DNA of 64,000 bases from Cordia subcordata (GCA_028554755.1 JAPTOF010000003.1:7649501-7713500), one strand, 5' to 3'. Positions 24,763 to 36,832 are shown, counted from the stretch's first letter. Notes: generated by a model from the sequence alone, not told the origin. A program made the numbers and translations.

Positions 24763-25143
24763 CTAAAGATCACTTTTGCACAGCCTAATACCCATAGACT
24801 CCAAATGTGTGGTAAACATTTTCTCTAGAAAAGTCTTTCTAAATGGGTTTGCTAGGTGTTCCACTGAAGCTATCTTTTCAACTACAACATCTCTTCTCTG
24901 GATAAACTCACGGATCAAATGATATTTCCGTTCAATATGTTTACCCTTTTTGTGATTCCTGGGCTCTTTGCACTGTGAAACAGCATCGTTGTTGTCGCAA
25001 TATAATGTTATCGGTTTGTAAACTGCCTGCACATCCTTTAGGTCTAAAAGGAAATTTCTTAGCCATACTACTTCTTTTGTAGCCTCAAATGCTACTACAT
25101 ACTTGGCCTCCATGGTAGAATCAGTAATACAATTTTGCTTCAC
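24763..25143 (-). pseudogene. Copia RNase H domain (element D)
   Basis: The minus-strand reading includes the copia RNase H signatures STMEAKYVV, LYCDNNDAV, KHIERKYHLI and a C-terminal HLESMGIR. The family normally has Glu in STMEAEY; here it is Lys, so a catalytic acidic residue appears lost. The domain removes RNA from the RNA-DNA hybrid during reverse transcription. It continues from the RT at 25294 across a frame break, and the polypurine tract and 3' LTR follow. Confidence 0.85.
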
Positions 25144-25293
25144 GCTTCTCCATGAAATAACTCCTCTTGAAAGAGTGAAAACATATCCAGAAGTAGACTT
25201 CCTGGAATCTCTGTCGAACTAGAAATCTGAGTCTGTATAGGCTAATGGTGTTAGATTATCTATTCAGTATTCCAGCACATAATCCTTAGTTCT

Positions 25294-26345
25294 TTACAAA
25301 AACTTGAATATATGCTTAACCGCGACCCAATGTGCCGGTCCAGGGTATGATTGATATCTATTAACCATGCCAATAGCAAAGCAAATATCTGGTCTAGTAC
25401 ATAACATGGCATACATAAGGCTTCCAATCGCCGAAGCATAAGGAACTAATTTCATGCTCTCTATCTCCTTAGGTGTTTTAGGACATTGATCTCGAGATAG
25501 ATAAACTCCATGTCTAGAAGGTAATGAGGCCTTCTTAGAGTTTTGCATGTTAAACCTGACCAATATCTTCTCAATAAATAAAGCTTGAGATAGGGCTATC
25601 CTTTTGTTCTTATGATCTCGCATAAGCTTGATGCCCAGAACATAACTAGCTTCTCCTAAATCCTTTATTTGAAATTGAATAGAAAGCCAAACCTTGATGG
25701 ATGATAACATTCCCACATCATTTCCAATAAGTAGGATGTCATCCACATACAGAACCAAAAAAGCTACAGCATTTCCATTGCGCCTCTTATACACGCAAGG
25801 TTAATCAATATTTTGATCAAAACCATAAGATTTAATTGCACGATCAAATTTGATGTTGCATGCTCTAGATGCCTGCTTTAATCCATAAATGGATTTTTTA
25901 ACTTACAAACCATATGTTCCTGGCCTATGGCAATATATCCATGTGGTTGTGTCATGTAAATGGTTTCGTCAAGCTCTCCATTAAGAAAAGCTATCTTGAC
26001 ATCCATTTGCCATATCTCATACTCATAAGGACATGTGATGGCAAGAAGTATCGTGATAGATTTAAGCATGGCTACTAGTGAGAAAGTTTCCTCATAATCG
26101 ATCCCTTCTTTCTGAGTAAAACCTTTCGCCACCAACCTTGCTTTAAAGGTTTCAACTTTTCCATCAACTTCTCTTTTCCTCTTGTAGACCCATTTAAAAC
26201 CTATAGGTTTCACTCCTTTAGGTGCAATTACAAGATCCCAGACTTTGTTAGAATACATAGATTCTAACTCTAAATCCATTGCCTTATGCCATTGGTCGGC
26301 ATCTATGTCGAAAACTGCTTCATCATAACTTATGGGATCTACCAC
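25294..26345 (-). pseudogene. Copia reverse transcriptase (element D), frameshifted
   Basis: Two minus-strand frames make up the RT. The first (26345-25878) has NKVWDLVIAPKG, FKWVYKRKREVDG, FKARLVAKGFTQKEGIDY and MDVKIAFLNGELDE. The second (25794-25294) has the polymerase active site LYVDDILLIGND with both aspartates intact, then ALFIEKILVRFNM and YASAIGSLMYAM. A frame break lies between them near 25800-25878. The enzyme copies the element RNA in the virus-like particle. It is not a functional gene as it stands. Confidence 0.9.
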
Positions 26346-26363
26346 CTGATCCTCTTAAGAAGT

Positions 26364-26672
26364 CTAAAAGGACTCTCTATAGTATTTATCAGGAGGCCTG
26401 GATATCCTCCTACTACAATAAGGCTCCGATATATTAGGTGTAATATGCTGTTCCTTTTCATTTATAGTAACCACAGGTGTTACAGGAGATTCTTGTGAAA
26501 TCTCTTCTAGAACAACTTTAGAATCTGGTGTTTTCTGGATCATTTTACCATTCTCTAAGTATCTAGCATATGTGCTTATAAACACCTTTTGCTGCTTAGG
26601 ATTATAAAAGATCCCACCTCTGGTTCCATTAAAATACCCAATAAAATAGCACAACTCAAATCTTGGTTCCAA
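26364..26672 (-). pseudogene. Integrase C-terminal / linker segment (element D)
   Basis: The minus-strand reading begins MEPRFELCYFIGYFNGTRGG, matching the 'xCxFIGYxxxxKGYRxY' region near the end of copia integrases, followed by the variable linker before the RT. It shares a frame with the RT start but is separated by a stop near 26350. Confidence 0.75.
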
Positions 26673-27291
26673 CTTTGAAGCATTACTATTAAGTACATAA
26701 GCTAGACAACCCTAAAAGTGGAGATGATTTAAACTAGGCTTACGCTCGGTCCACATTTCTTGTGGTATCCTAGGTACTGATTTAGATGGTACCAAGTTCA
26801 AGATGTACGCTACTGTCTCAAGGGCATACCCCAAAAAGATAAAGGTAATGATGCATGAATCATCATTGACCTAACCATATCTAATAAGGTGCGATTTCTT
26901 CTCTCTACTATACCATTTTGCTGGGAAATCCCTGGTGCAGTCAATTGAGACACAATCCCTTCTTGTGTAAGATAGTCTCTGAACTCACCTGAGAAATATT
27001 TGCCGCCTCGATCAGACCGAAGGGCTTTGATACATTTATCTAATTTCTGCTCCGCTTCAGCCTTGAACTCTTTGAATTTCTCAAAGGATTTAGACTTGCA
27101 TCGCATCATATATATATATATCCATACCTAGAGTAATCATTAGTAAAGGTAATGAAATACTCATAACCTTCTCGTGCTGGTTTGCTCAAAGGACCACACA
27201 CATTGGTATAAACCAAAACCAATTCCAATACTTCTTTGGCCCCTTCTTCTTTAGAAGAAATGACCGTTTGGTCATCTTTCCTTTGAGGCAA
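26673..27291 (-). pseudogene. Copia integrase core (element D), first Asp replaced
   Basis: Seen on the minus strand: VYTNVCGPLSKPAREGYEYF, then FTNDYSRYGYIYI (27291-27106), then ALRSDRGGKYFSGEF and SQQNGIVERRNRTLLDM (27109-26810). Copia integrases carry Asp in the first motif (TDVCGP); here it is Asn. The second Asp (SDRGG) and the Glu (VERRN) are present. A short TATATATA run sits at the frame break near 27110. The enzyme would insert the cDNA into the genome. Confidence 0.85.
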
Positions 27292-27431
27292 GATTCACAC
27301 GGAGGTAGATCTTCGAGATCTAATGAGCAAAGATGCGTATTCTCGACTAATCTCCGAATTCGCTTTAGACTAATATGTCTTAAGCATAGATGCCAAAGAT
27401 AAGTATCATTGGTCGAAGAAACATTCCTTTT

Positions 27432-27860
27432 TCAGGAATTAGTTTTTTCTATATTATGTAGTGAGTTTGTAATAGGTTTTATATAGAACAAGTTACCATG
27501 CACGCTACCGGAACAAATAATATTTCCATCTCTACTGATATCAACACCAGAATGGAAATTAATGCAAAAACCATCTAATATTAATTGCGAAAGAGAAATA
27601 AGGTTTTTACTTAGATCCGGAACATAATAAAGGTTGTTAAAAAATAACTTCCTATTACATGAAAAATTTAAGCACATTCCTCCGACTGCAGCAACCCATA
27701 CTTTTGCTCCGTTACCTATCCTCAGAGTAAATTCCCCTTTAGCTAGTTCCTTTATTTCCTGAAACCAATGCAAAGAATTGCAAATATGGTTAGTGGCTCC
27801 AGAGTCTACAATCCAAGAATTAGTAGAATCAACCACTAAACAGGTTTTAATATAAAACAA
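27432..27860 (-). pseudogene. Copia protease and GAG-pre-integrase region (element D)
   Basis: The minus-strand reading includes SWIVDSGATNHIC, the intact catalytic DSG motif of copia proteases, then LYYVPDLSKNLISLSQL and GNLFYIKPI, typical of the region between protease and integrase. It is in a different frame from gag. Confidence 0.85.
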
Positions 27861-27884
27861 AAGAGGTGTGCCTATCTGGCCTCG

Positions 27885-28677
27885 TGCTAGGTACTTCAGG
27901 CAATCTCTTTTCTAGTGCCTTTTCTGGCCACACTTAAAGCATTTGCCCTTAGGCTTTTCACCTATTAATTGTTTTGGGCTGTTCGCCATTTTTCTTCTTT
28001 TTTCCTTGACCACGTTTTTGCTTCTCTTTTCCTTTAAACTTCTTCCCTTTCTGGTTAAGTCCAGAAGTGGATGCTTGAACTATGTTTACTTGGCCCTTAT
28101 TTTTCATTATGGCTTCTGTAGGTAGGAGCTCTTTCATTAATTTCGTCATGTCCATGTTCATCTTGCCCATATTATAATTAAGCTTGAACTGGGTGTAAGA
28201 CGGTAGTAGGGTCTCCAAAATCATGTCTACTTTTGACTGTTCATATATGTTTGCCCCTAGGATCTCGTCAGTATTGAAGTAATCAATCATTTTGAGCATA
28301 TGCTCTCTAACAAATGCTCTTTCTTCCATCCTTTCATTCATAATTTCTCTAAGAGCACCTTGCCTTGCGGGCCTACTCTTATCGGCAAACATACGACACA
28401 GTGAGGTCATGATTTCTTTTGGAGTTTCCATATGATGATGCTTGCTCTGCAAAATATCTAACATAGAAGCCATCATATAGCACTTGGCCATACTATTGGC
28501 CTTCTGCCATTTTGCCTCAGCATTTTTTTGGGCTTCAAAAGAGTTTGCCCTGATAACAAGACAAGGAGTTGTTAGAACATGTACTATGTCCAAGTTTCAT
28601 TCCCAGTCCACAAAATTCAGCCCAGTGAGCTTGTGCTCTTTGAGAATTGTAACTAGTAGAGGACTGAACGAAGACAT
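27885..28677 (-). pseudogene. Copia gag with zinc knuckle (element D), interrupted
   Basis: The likely start is the ATG at 28677, which reads MSSFSPLLVTILKEHKLTG. An in-frame TGA near 28600 falls where an Arg codon (CGA) is common in relatives. The main body (28593-27958) has gag-polypeptide motifs such as MADKSRP-like FADKSRPARQ and VDMILETLLPSY, and a Lys-rich tail. A frameshift near 27960 precedes the zinc knuckle CFKCGQKRH-stop-KRDC at about 27935-27890, where the residue after His is a TAG stop. It would form the particle core and bind the RNA. Confidence 0.8.
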
Positions 28678-30154
28678 TTTTCTGGATATACAACAATATA
28701 ATCATAATTATTTTATGAGTATGGAATTGATGCATGTATAATATGTATGTTATCTTTGGAAATAAAACATACAAGTACTTTTACATCATTTGCCTTTGAG
28801 TAGATTAACCGTCAAATTATTCGATGTAACAGTGTCTCAACGTCCTCACAAGAACTCCACCGATGGGATGGCAGAACTTATGAACGTTAAGTTAAGCGCC
28901 ACCGGTTATTTGAATTGACAATTATCTGGATATGTTCCAAATTTGAATAATTCAATCACTGTTTTGTTTGGCTTCTTAAATCTGATAACGAACTCTATCG
29001 ATGGGATAACTGAACCTACCATTTAAGTTGAGTGTATACCCATTCCTTATATTCATTCGCCATAACATTCTTGATTTAAGCCCTCCGATGGGGTAGTGAC
29101 TTTAATCAATGTTGTGTGAGGTGATCTTTAGTGAAGAATTCCACCGATAGGATGGCCAAACTCACTAACACCCTTTTTGAATAAACATTTTAAATTCACC
29201 TTGCTAAATCTTGATAAAGTGTCACCCTCCGATGGGGAAGTTAATGACATTTACCAATAGCGTGAATCAGATATGGAAAGCCATGGGGTATTTCCAGTCC
29301 TCTCTCCCACTCAATATTTTAACATAAGGGTTTTCTCTATTTTTCTTTTTTTTTTGGTATTCTTGCTTTTTGTTTTAGATCTAAACACACTTTGGATTTG
29401 TGAAACACTTTGGTTTTTGTGAATCCCCTTTGTATTAGTAAAACATTGCAATACCATCATAGATTACTTACCTAAATCTGGGTATATGGACACTTTGGTT
29501 GTCGTATTTTAAATCACAAGTTAAGTTTTTCATTTTTGTCATGAGGTTGCATGGCACCTTTAGACATAATAGCTTACAACTATCTTGTCTAAGTCAATCT
29601 CTTTTAAATGAACTTAACTATCTCTGAGAAATTAACACATAGGATTGGCCAATTTTAAAAACCTAATGAGTGGGCATATTTCTAGGTGGTAATCATGTTT
29701 ATGCTTATGCAAATATGTTAAAACATATGTCAATGCATTATAAACATCCACCGAAATGCGTTTAAAATCCCTCTTTGATGGCTTCCTGCAATCTTCAACA
29801 AAACAGCATACTTAATAGCTTTTTCTGCCTTAGCCGGTCGTCCGTCAGTAGGAGCCAGTCGACTGAGCCGGTTGACTAGGAAGCTCACCCAGCTGAGTGT
29901 TCCTCCATACTATTTTCTTGTTTTTTTTCTTGGTCTTTAAAGATTACAATAATACACTTTGCTATTGGTAATACAAGCTTCATAAAGAAATATTACAAGG
30001 ATATCAAAATATCCTATGCTTCTTTTAAATGAAACTACAAGCAATAACCATAAATATTTATACATGAAATCACCTATGGCCAAGCTTTGTTGACCGTACA
30101 CGAAAATCTATCATGCATACATACGAACCATCAAGAGAATTTTATATTACATGT
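28678..30154 (-). other. Element D leader (between primer site and gag)
   Basis: About 1.5 kb of non-coding leader. It includes a run of similar short segments with 'CACCGATGGGAT' or 'CTCCGATGGGG' variants at about 28858, 28997, 29083, 29146 and 29226, an irregular repeat with spacing of roughly 60-140 bases. At 29830-29880 it carries a GTCGAC palindrome (29858-29863) among CCGGT and GACTAGG motifs. Confidence 0.5.
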
Positions 30155-30166
30155 GCTCTGATACCA
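30155..30166 (-). other. Primer-binding site of element D (initiator-Met tRNA)
   Basis: The minus strand reads TGGTATCAGAGC, an exact match to the classic copia primer site, two bases inside the 5' LTR end. Confidence 0.95.
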
Positions 30167-30168
30167 AT

Positions 30169-32060
30169 TGTAGGATCGATAATATTGCATGTCGTCTATC
30201 CTAGACCATATTTTCAAAAATACTACCAAGAAAACATGCTAGGAAAATAAAATAACCACATAATACACACAAGAACATGCTTAAGAACATATAGAACATA
30301 ACTAGTATTTGCAAAAATATGTAAAGCTAGCCTCTTGAAGCGTGGGGCCTTTGATGAAGCTAAAACCATCAGGAGCTTTGTTCCCGCTCACAAACAAAGC
30401 CACCGAAAAAAATTTTACTATAAGTGTGTCACAATATGCAACTCCCTAGTCTTCTTCCCTATGGTTAAAGAGACTTTTCTTGAGAGAATAGCCTCTTGTG
30501 TGGAAAGAAGCAAAGTAATATGCTCTTGAAAATCTAGAGCAAAAAAATCACACAATAAGTGTGTACTATGTGTTGTAGTATTCTCTTGCAAAAATGAAAG
30601 AGATCAACTACAAAATTTTTGGATGCTAGAAATGGTTTAAGGTCTTGCCTATTTATAGAAAAAGTTTGGCACCTAAACCTTGTAAACTTTCCATTTGGGA
30701 AACTTTTTCCTAGTAGTAAATGTTTGCCACATGCCATGGAAGTTACTTGTACAATTTGAATTTTTCTTGTAGTAACTTTCTAGCACATGTCTTGGAAGAT
30801 TGGGCCAACCCCACAATCCAAGCCCAACACATAGTCCATAATCCATGTGGAGGCCTAAGCCCAATAAAAAAACATCAAAACCCAATTAGGTTATCTTAGA
30901 CTTTAAAGAAACCCAAACCCAATTCCAAGCTTTGGCCCAATAAGGCTATTACCACAATATGGAATTTGCTCTTTTAAGATCACTCTCTCAAAGTCATTTC
31001 AACTAGGGAAAGGACCAAGAAGACACAATTACCGTTGGCTTCCAAAAATAATAAAAAAAAATGTCCTTGCCCAATCTAGGCAACATAATAATAATTATTT
31101 TTAACTCCGATCTATTCCGCCATAAGATCAAAGTTGCACTCCAAGAAAATTTGCTATTACCTAAAAGCTTGTCACAAAAAAAAAATGTGAACTTTGTCTT
31201 TGACCTACTAAATAACCGACCATAATGCCCCTCTATGTATACCCACAGCTAAGACATATCCTTTAGCTTGTGTACTATCACCTCCTTAGCTGTATCTTTT
31301 TCCGTTGGGTTTCTTGTCCTATCGCCAACCATCCTTTCTCATGGAATCTCTTGATCTCGGGAGCGACCCTCAAGTCATATGACTGATACACCCATAAAGG
31401 TAGTATCACTAGATCTAGAATCAGATGATAAATATGGATAATCCCAAAGAGGGCACATAGATTCCATATTGCATATGCATGTTTCAATTAATTAGAACTC
31501 AGCACTCAATGCACAAGACTGTTGATCCTAATAAAGTAAGATCTCACCCACAGTGAATCAAAGTACCAAACCTTAACTTCATTAATTCATCCACATATGC
31601 TCAAGATTAAGAGCAATAATCATTTAGTAGTAGTGAGTATCTTGTTTTCTTTCTTTGATAGTACGTCTCTAGAAAACATACTCACAATGGTCCTGTGAAA
31701 TACATGACACACGTACTATTGAGACAAATCCGAAAAGTCCGCCAATGACCTAGGTAGATCACCCTCAACGAGGAGACTTGCTCAATATAACCTTATCCCA
31801 GTAGAGTACCCAACACTACCATTCGGTTAGGGACTCAATTTATGACGTGACTAAATCTAGACTTGGACCTACTGTACGTCCAACCTCACTGCGCACCCAA
31901 ATCATTAGTTCAAGTCAAGGGACCTTTATACATACATTAATAAAACATACCAGAGATAATATTTAAGGAACTCATAATGCCATTTAACAAAATGATTATG
32001 CATTGTTTAACATCCAAAATGTTATATACAAGTGAGCTTAAGGGCATACTAATCCTAACA
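30169..32060 (-). repeat. Element D 5' LTR
   Basis: Plus-strand ends are TGTAGGATCGAT and ATCCTAACA. The LTR is very similar to 22850-24748. A TATA box (CTATAAATAGG, minus strand) lies near 30648-30658. Open frames inside (30335-30885, 31278-31487) are LTR sequence. Confidence 0.9.
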
Positions 32061-32385
32061 CCCTAAGCCTCTTTGTATCTTCTCTCTACTCATAAGAGGT
32101 CTCGTTCCTTGTGGGAATTTCCCAAGTAGCCAAGCCACCACGAGCCTAGGATTCTAACTCACGCATTTGGGATGTTGATATTTCATGCTCCCTTAACTAA
32201 CATGCCGCCCCAACATATACCAAGCCTCAAAGACAAGATGAGAGAATATACAAACACAATGACTTATACAAGCCTTATTCACATATCTACATAAAGGATA
32301 GCATGTGCTAAGTTGACATTGTGTCACTTTTGCACTTATTCACAAAATCTTTTTTTTGTGCCTTTGGCTTTTTCTCTTTCCCATC

Positions 32386-32423
<38 letters not shown>

Positions 32424-33437
32424 GATATTTGCACCTTTGTGCCTTTTTCAAAATTTTTTTTGGATTTTTCATGCTTTGTATTTTTTTCACAAAAAGAAAA
32501 GAAAAAGAAAGGCTTTGGCACATCAAAAAGAGCCAATCAAGGAAGGGGCACTTACATCAATAACCCTTTTTCCAACACTTTTTCCTACTAAGCTATGGGG
32601 TGGCTACAAGAGTTATTCTTTAAAGGTCCTCACTTCTCATAACTTTGAAGGGCATCCTCTCCAAGACATAGTTTTCAAACCACTATATTCATTTCCCCAC
32701 AATGCATTTCATATTCACCAATCAATAGAGTCAATCACAATAGCCAACACAATGATCAACAAAGAAATAAATGACTCTACATGTATCAAAATTGAAAAAT
32801 TTTCACCATTTTTAAGCACATAATGCAGTCTACCCTAAGCAAGATATATAATAAGAAAACCAAACTCTCGCACCCCGAAAGCTAAACTTTGCTTGTCCTC
32901 AAGCAAATAGATCAAAACACATAAATAAGTAATTTGGCATTACAAAGCAAGTAAGGGTGGTGGGGATGGGGTAAAAACATGGGGAACAAGTGGAGAAAGG
33001 ATAGATACAACCTTGCATTTTCTTCAAGGCTTTCCATGCCAATGATAAATCACCATACTACTAATCCCGTGACTTACAATTCACAAACACTCATAAAGAA
33101 AACAAGATTAGTAGTATTGCCTATGCATGCTTGCATTGGCATGTGCAATAATAAGCAATGGTGTATCTTATAGGATAAAGGGTCGGGATTTAACACTTTG
33201 ATGTGGGTGAAAGAAAAAGAAAGAAAATAAAAAGGAAAGAAAGTGAAATAAATGCAAAAATTAAAAAAAAATGAACCTAGGTTGCCTCTTAGAAGCGCTA
33301 ACCATTATGCCGTCAGCTGGGCAAACACTAACTCATCTTCAACTTCCATAGATGGGATCCTAAAGCATTAAAACCTCTACACCAGCTATGCTCGGATCAT
33401 ATGCATACTTCAGGTGTTGCCCATTCACCATCAACTC
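32061..33437 (-). other. Element C 3' non-coding region, proximal part, with (TA)n
   Basis: Non-coding DNA between integrase and the element D insertion. A TA microsatellite lies at about 32387-32421. The segments near 32880 (GCTTGTCCTCAAGC) and 33280 (GGTTGCCTCTTAGAAGCGC) have counterparts on the plus strand of element B near 47150 and 46745-46790, so this is a conserved 3' region of the family. Open frames at 32308-32823 run through the microsatellite and are not genes. Confidence 0.6.
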
Positions 33438-34475
33438 TCAGCCATCCTTCAAGTCTTTGATCTTAACTGCTCCGGAAGGATAGGCAACCATCACCTCATA
33501 TGGACCATTCCATCTTGTCTTGAGCTTTCTTGGAAAGAGTTTCAATCGTGGGTTAAACAACCAAACTTTACCGGAGGGAGAGAATGATTTCTTAATAATG
33601 TATTTATCATGAATTCTCTTCATCCTATCCTCATAAACTTTAGCATTCTTGTACGCCTCGAATCTAAGCTCTTCCAATTCCACTAGGTCTAGCTTCCTTT
33701 TCTCACCCGCTCTTGCCAAGTCAAAATTTAAGGCTTTGATAGCCCAATAAACTCTATGTGCAAGTTCTACCGGCAAGTGACAAGCTTTCCTATAAACCAA
33801 TCTTTACAGAGACATACCAATGGGAGTCTTAAAGGCGGTACGGTAAGCCCACAGAGCATTATTTAGCCTAATAGACCAATCTCTCCTATCGGGCCTAACC
33901 ATTTTCTCTAAAATATGCTCGATCTCCTTATTGGACACCTCTACTTGTCCACTAGTTTGCAGGTGATAAGGAGTAGCTACCTTATGGGTGACCGAATATC
34001 TTCTCAACAAGGCTTCTAAAGTCCTATGGCGAAAATGCAAACCCCCAACACTAATCAAGACCCTAGGGACTCTAAATCTAGAGAAAATGTTCTCCTTAAT
34101 AGACTTAACCACTACCCTATGGTCATTATTGTGTGTGAGAATTGCCTCAACCCATTTGGACACATAATCAACGGCCACTAAAATGTATTGGTACCCAAAA
34201 GAAGATGGAAATAGACCCATGAAATCTATACCCCAAACATCAAATAACTCAAATGGAAAAATAGGGGATAAAGGCATCATGTTTCTCCTAGAAATGGACC
34301 CGGATTGTTGGCATCTAAAACACTTTTTACAATACTCTTGGGCATCCCAAAACAGAGTGGGCCAAAATAATCCACATTGCAAGACATTCGCGACGGTCTT
34401 CTTCCTACTAAAATGACCCCCACACCCCTCATCATGACACATGCTCAAAACATTCTCAAACTCGTCCTCAGGCAC
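33438..34475 (-). pseudogene. Gypsy integrase (element C), second catalytic Asp replaced
   Basis: Two minus-strand pieces in the same frame (34475-33804 and 33800-33438) are separated by a stop near 33802. The zinc-binding region is visible ([10 protein letters not shown], then CKKCFRCQQ). The core starts [15 protein letters not shown] with the first Asp intact. The second catalytic position reads [11 protein letters not shown], with Val where the family has Asp. The Glu region [13 protein letters not shown] is intact. The C-terminal part has YGPYEV-like WNGPYEVMVAYPSGAV. Element insertion activity is therefore lost. Confidence 0.9.
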
Positions 34476-34595
34476 ACACTAGCGAATCATTTAATCTGCA
34501 CACACTTTAGAAAGATACGGATCCTCCCAAAAGAAATGCCTAGCTTGTGTTAGAAACCTATCGTTTTCTCTCTTTTCCCAATGGGAAGGAAAGTA

Positions 34596-35367
34596 CTATG
34601 TGGCAAGATAATTGAAAATATGAGCAAACCAAGGTGTGTGATAAGAGACGGCAAACAATTGCTCACCAGGGAATAAATCATGAAAAGGAGATGGATCACT
34701 AGAAGACTCGCTAACAAGACGTGAAAGATGATCTACAACTAAATTTTCTCTACCCTTCTTATCCCAGATTTCGATGTCAGACTCTTGAAGGAGGAGCAAC
34801 CACCTAATCAAGCGGGGCTTAGATTCTTTCTTAGACAACAAATACTTCAATGTCGCATGATCGGTGGAGACAATCACTTTGAACCCGAGGATAGTTCTTT
34901 TATTGATTGAGTCTATAAACTATTGCTAGAAGCTCTTTTTCTGTGGTGGTATAGTTCTTTTGGGCTTCATCAAGAGTCTTGTTAGCATAGTACACAACAT
35001 GGGGCAACTTATCCTTTCTTTGACCTAAGACAACTCCTACCGCATAATCGGATGCATCACACGTAACCTCAAACGGGAGACTATAGTTAGGTGGTTGGAT
35101 AATCAGGGATGTAGACAATAAGGATTTAAGCCTATTGAAAGCCCTAACACTCTCATCATCAAAGTCAAAAGGGACATCTTGTGCTAGGAGCCTAGATAAG
35201 GGACGTGCAATATGGCTAAAATCCTTAATGAATCTACAGTGCAATCCTGCATGTCCTAGAAAAGATCTAACGTCCTTGACACACTTAGGAATCGGCAACT
35301 TCTCAATCAATTCTACCTTAGTTGGATCAACTTGAATACCACTAGATAAAACAACATGCCCCAACAC
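34596..35367 (-). pseudogene. Gypsy RT thumb and RNase H (element C), frameshifted
   Basis: The first frame (35367-34900) has VRSFLGHAGLHCRFIKDFSHIARPL-type RT connection text in pieces, then FEVTCDASDYAVGVVLGQR, the start of RNase H, and [17 protein letters not shown]. The second frame (34877-34596) has [24 protein letters not shown] and a DHLSRL motif. The frame changes twice. This domain degrades the RNA template. Confidence 0.85.
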
Positions 35368-35399
35368 TATACCTTGTTACACCGTGAATGGGATTTTTC

Positions 35400-36077
35400 T
35401 CAACTCAACACTAGATTCTTCTCCACACATCGGTCTAAGACTAAAAAGAGGTGACTCAAGCACTCTTCAAAACTATCACCAAAGACAGAGAAATTATCCA
35501 TGAATATCTCTAAATGCCTCTCAATCATGTCACTAAAAATGGCCATTATACACCTCTGGAAAGTAGCTGGGGCATTACAAAGACCGAATGGCATTCTCCT
35601 ATAGGCAAAAGTGCCATAGGGACAAATAAAGGTGGTCTTCTCCTGGTCCTTGGGAAAGATAGGGATCTAATTATAACCCGAATAGCCATCTAGAAAACAA
35701 TAGTAGCTATGCCCAGGTACTCTATCTAAGATTTGGTCTAGAAAAGGCAATGGGAAATAATCCTTCCTAGTTTTAGAGTTGAGCTTCATATAATCAATAC
35801 AAACTCTCTATCCCGTGGGAGTACGTGTAGGGATAAGCTCTCCTCTCTCATTCTCAACAACCGTTATCCCGGACTTCTTAGGGACGACTTGAACCGGGCT
35901 AATCCATTCACTATCGAAGATCGGATAAATGATGCCTGCATCTAAAAGCCTAATGATCTCTTTCTTAACTATTTTGCTCATGTGTAGGTTTAGCCTCCTT
36001 TGCATCTCCCTAGAAAGAATGGCTCCATCCTCAAGGTAAATATTTTGCATGCAAACCGAATGGTCTATACCTCTCAA
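35400..36077 (-). pseudogene. Gypsy reverse transcriptase (element C), active site FMDN
   Basis: On the minus strand, 36077-35808 covers the N-terminal RT region (QRRLNLHMSKIVKKEIIRLL, then WISPVQVVPKKSG). After stops, 35594-35400 has MPFGLCNAPATFQRC and the polymerase motif region IFMDNFSVFGDSFEECL. The family has two aspartates (FMDD) there; the second is Asn, which would abolish catalysis. Confidence 0.9.
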
Positions 36078-36193
36078 ATCATCAATTTTTCACCCCATAG
36101 CCTTCCTATATTTCCTAAGAACCTCTAAGAGACGCTCCTCATGCTCACTAGAAAGATTGGAAGCTATGATGACCGGAAGGGTCTCACTAGGGC

Positions 36194-36757
36194 CTAGGAA
36201 TGCATCTTCAAATGATCGGGAAGGGGTTTGAGCTCTAAAGAAGGCTTAACCAAGGGGGACTCAACCTCAACATCATCAATGGGGACGTCACTAAAATCAA
36301 GACTAGAAGGATTAACCTCAAGTGACTTATCAATAAAAGGGCTCTCAATCAAGGAAGTAGAAGCTACACATTTCCACTCTAAGATCTCCAAATCAAAGTT
36401 AGACAACAATTCCTCAAATTTCCTCAATTCTTCTCCATCGGTCGTAGTCCTCTCTACAAGGTCCTCAATACATGACTCAATCATATCCACCCTAAAGCAC
36501 TATTCTCCATTATCTTCTCCTCTTATACTAGCTCTATTCACCACCTTGGCAACCTTCATGGTGGACCTCAAATTCCCAAATTTCATCTCTAGTAACCCTG
36601 ACCTATAATGAATAATGGCATCTGTAGTGGCAAGGAAAGGGTGGCCTAGAAGAATGGGTGTAGAATGTCTAGAGTTATGTCCCGAATCCATATCTAGCAC
36701 TATGAAGTCAACAGGGTACACAAACTCACCTACGTAGACCATAACATCCTCTATCAC
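36194..36757 (-). pseudogene. Protease-RT linker (element C)
   Basis: The minus strand reads VDFIVLDMDSGHNSRHSTPILLGHPFLATTDAIIHYRSG, in parts, then an acidic linker with SLEVNPSSLDFSDVPIDD. The LGHPFLATTDAII segment is shared with element B (44003-44100) and with the remnant at 9.7 kb. The linker has no known catalytic role. A stop near 36495 interrupts it. Confidence 0.75.
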
Positions 36758-36832
36758 ACCCCTAGGTCTACACTCGAGCCTATCAGCTAGCTAAAGAGTA
36801 ACATGTGTAGGGGACAACTCACCTAGACCTAG

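Larger units (their letters stand above)
22850..32060 (-). mobile_element. Element D: full-length Ty1/copia element
   Basis: LTRs of about 1.9 kb lie at 22850-24748 and 30169-32060. In the minus sense they start T(G/A)TTAGGATTAG and end ATCCTACA or a variant. The primer-binding site next to the right LTR is TGGTATCAGAGC, the standard initiator-Met tRNA site. A polypurine tract AAGTGGGAGAT precedes the left LTR. Between them, on the minus strand, are gag, protease, integrase, RT and RNase H in that order, which defines copia. The flanks (GCTAT on the left, CCCTA on the right) do not form a clear target duplication. It lies in the 3' non-coding region of element C. Frameshifts and stops make it defective. 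Confidence 0.9.

Noticed and set aside
28858..29250. CRISPR-like spaced repeats in the element D leader
   Set aside because: Repeats are short, imperfect and unevenly spaced, and the context is a plant retrotransposon.
32308..32823. Open frames across the TA repeat in the 3' region of element C
   Set aside because: They depend on the (TA)n run and lack any conserved domain; the region is the non-coding 3' part of the element.
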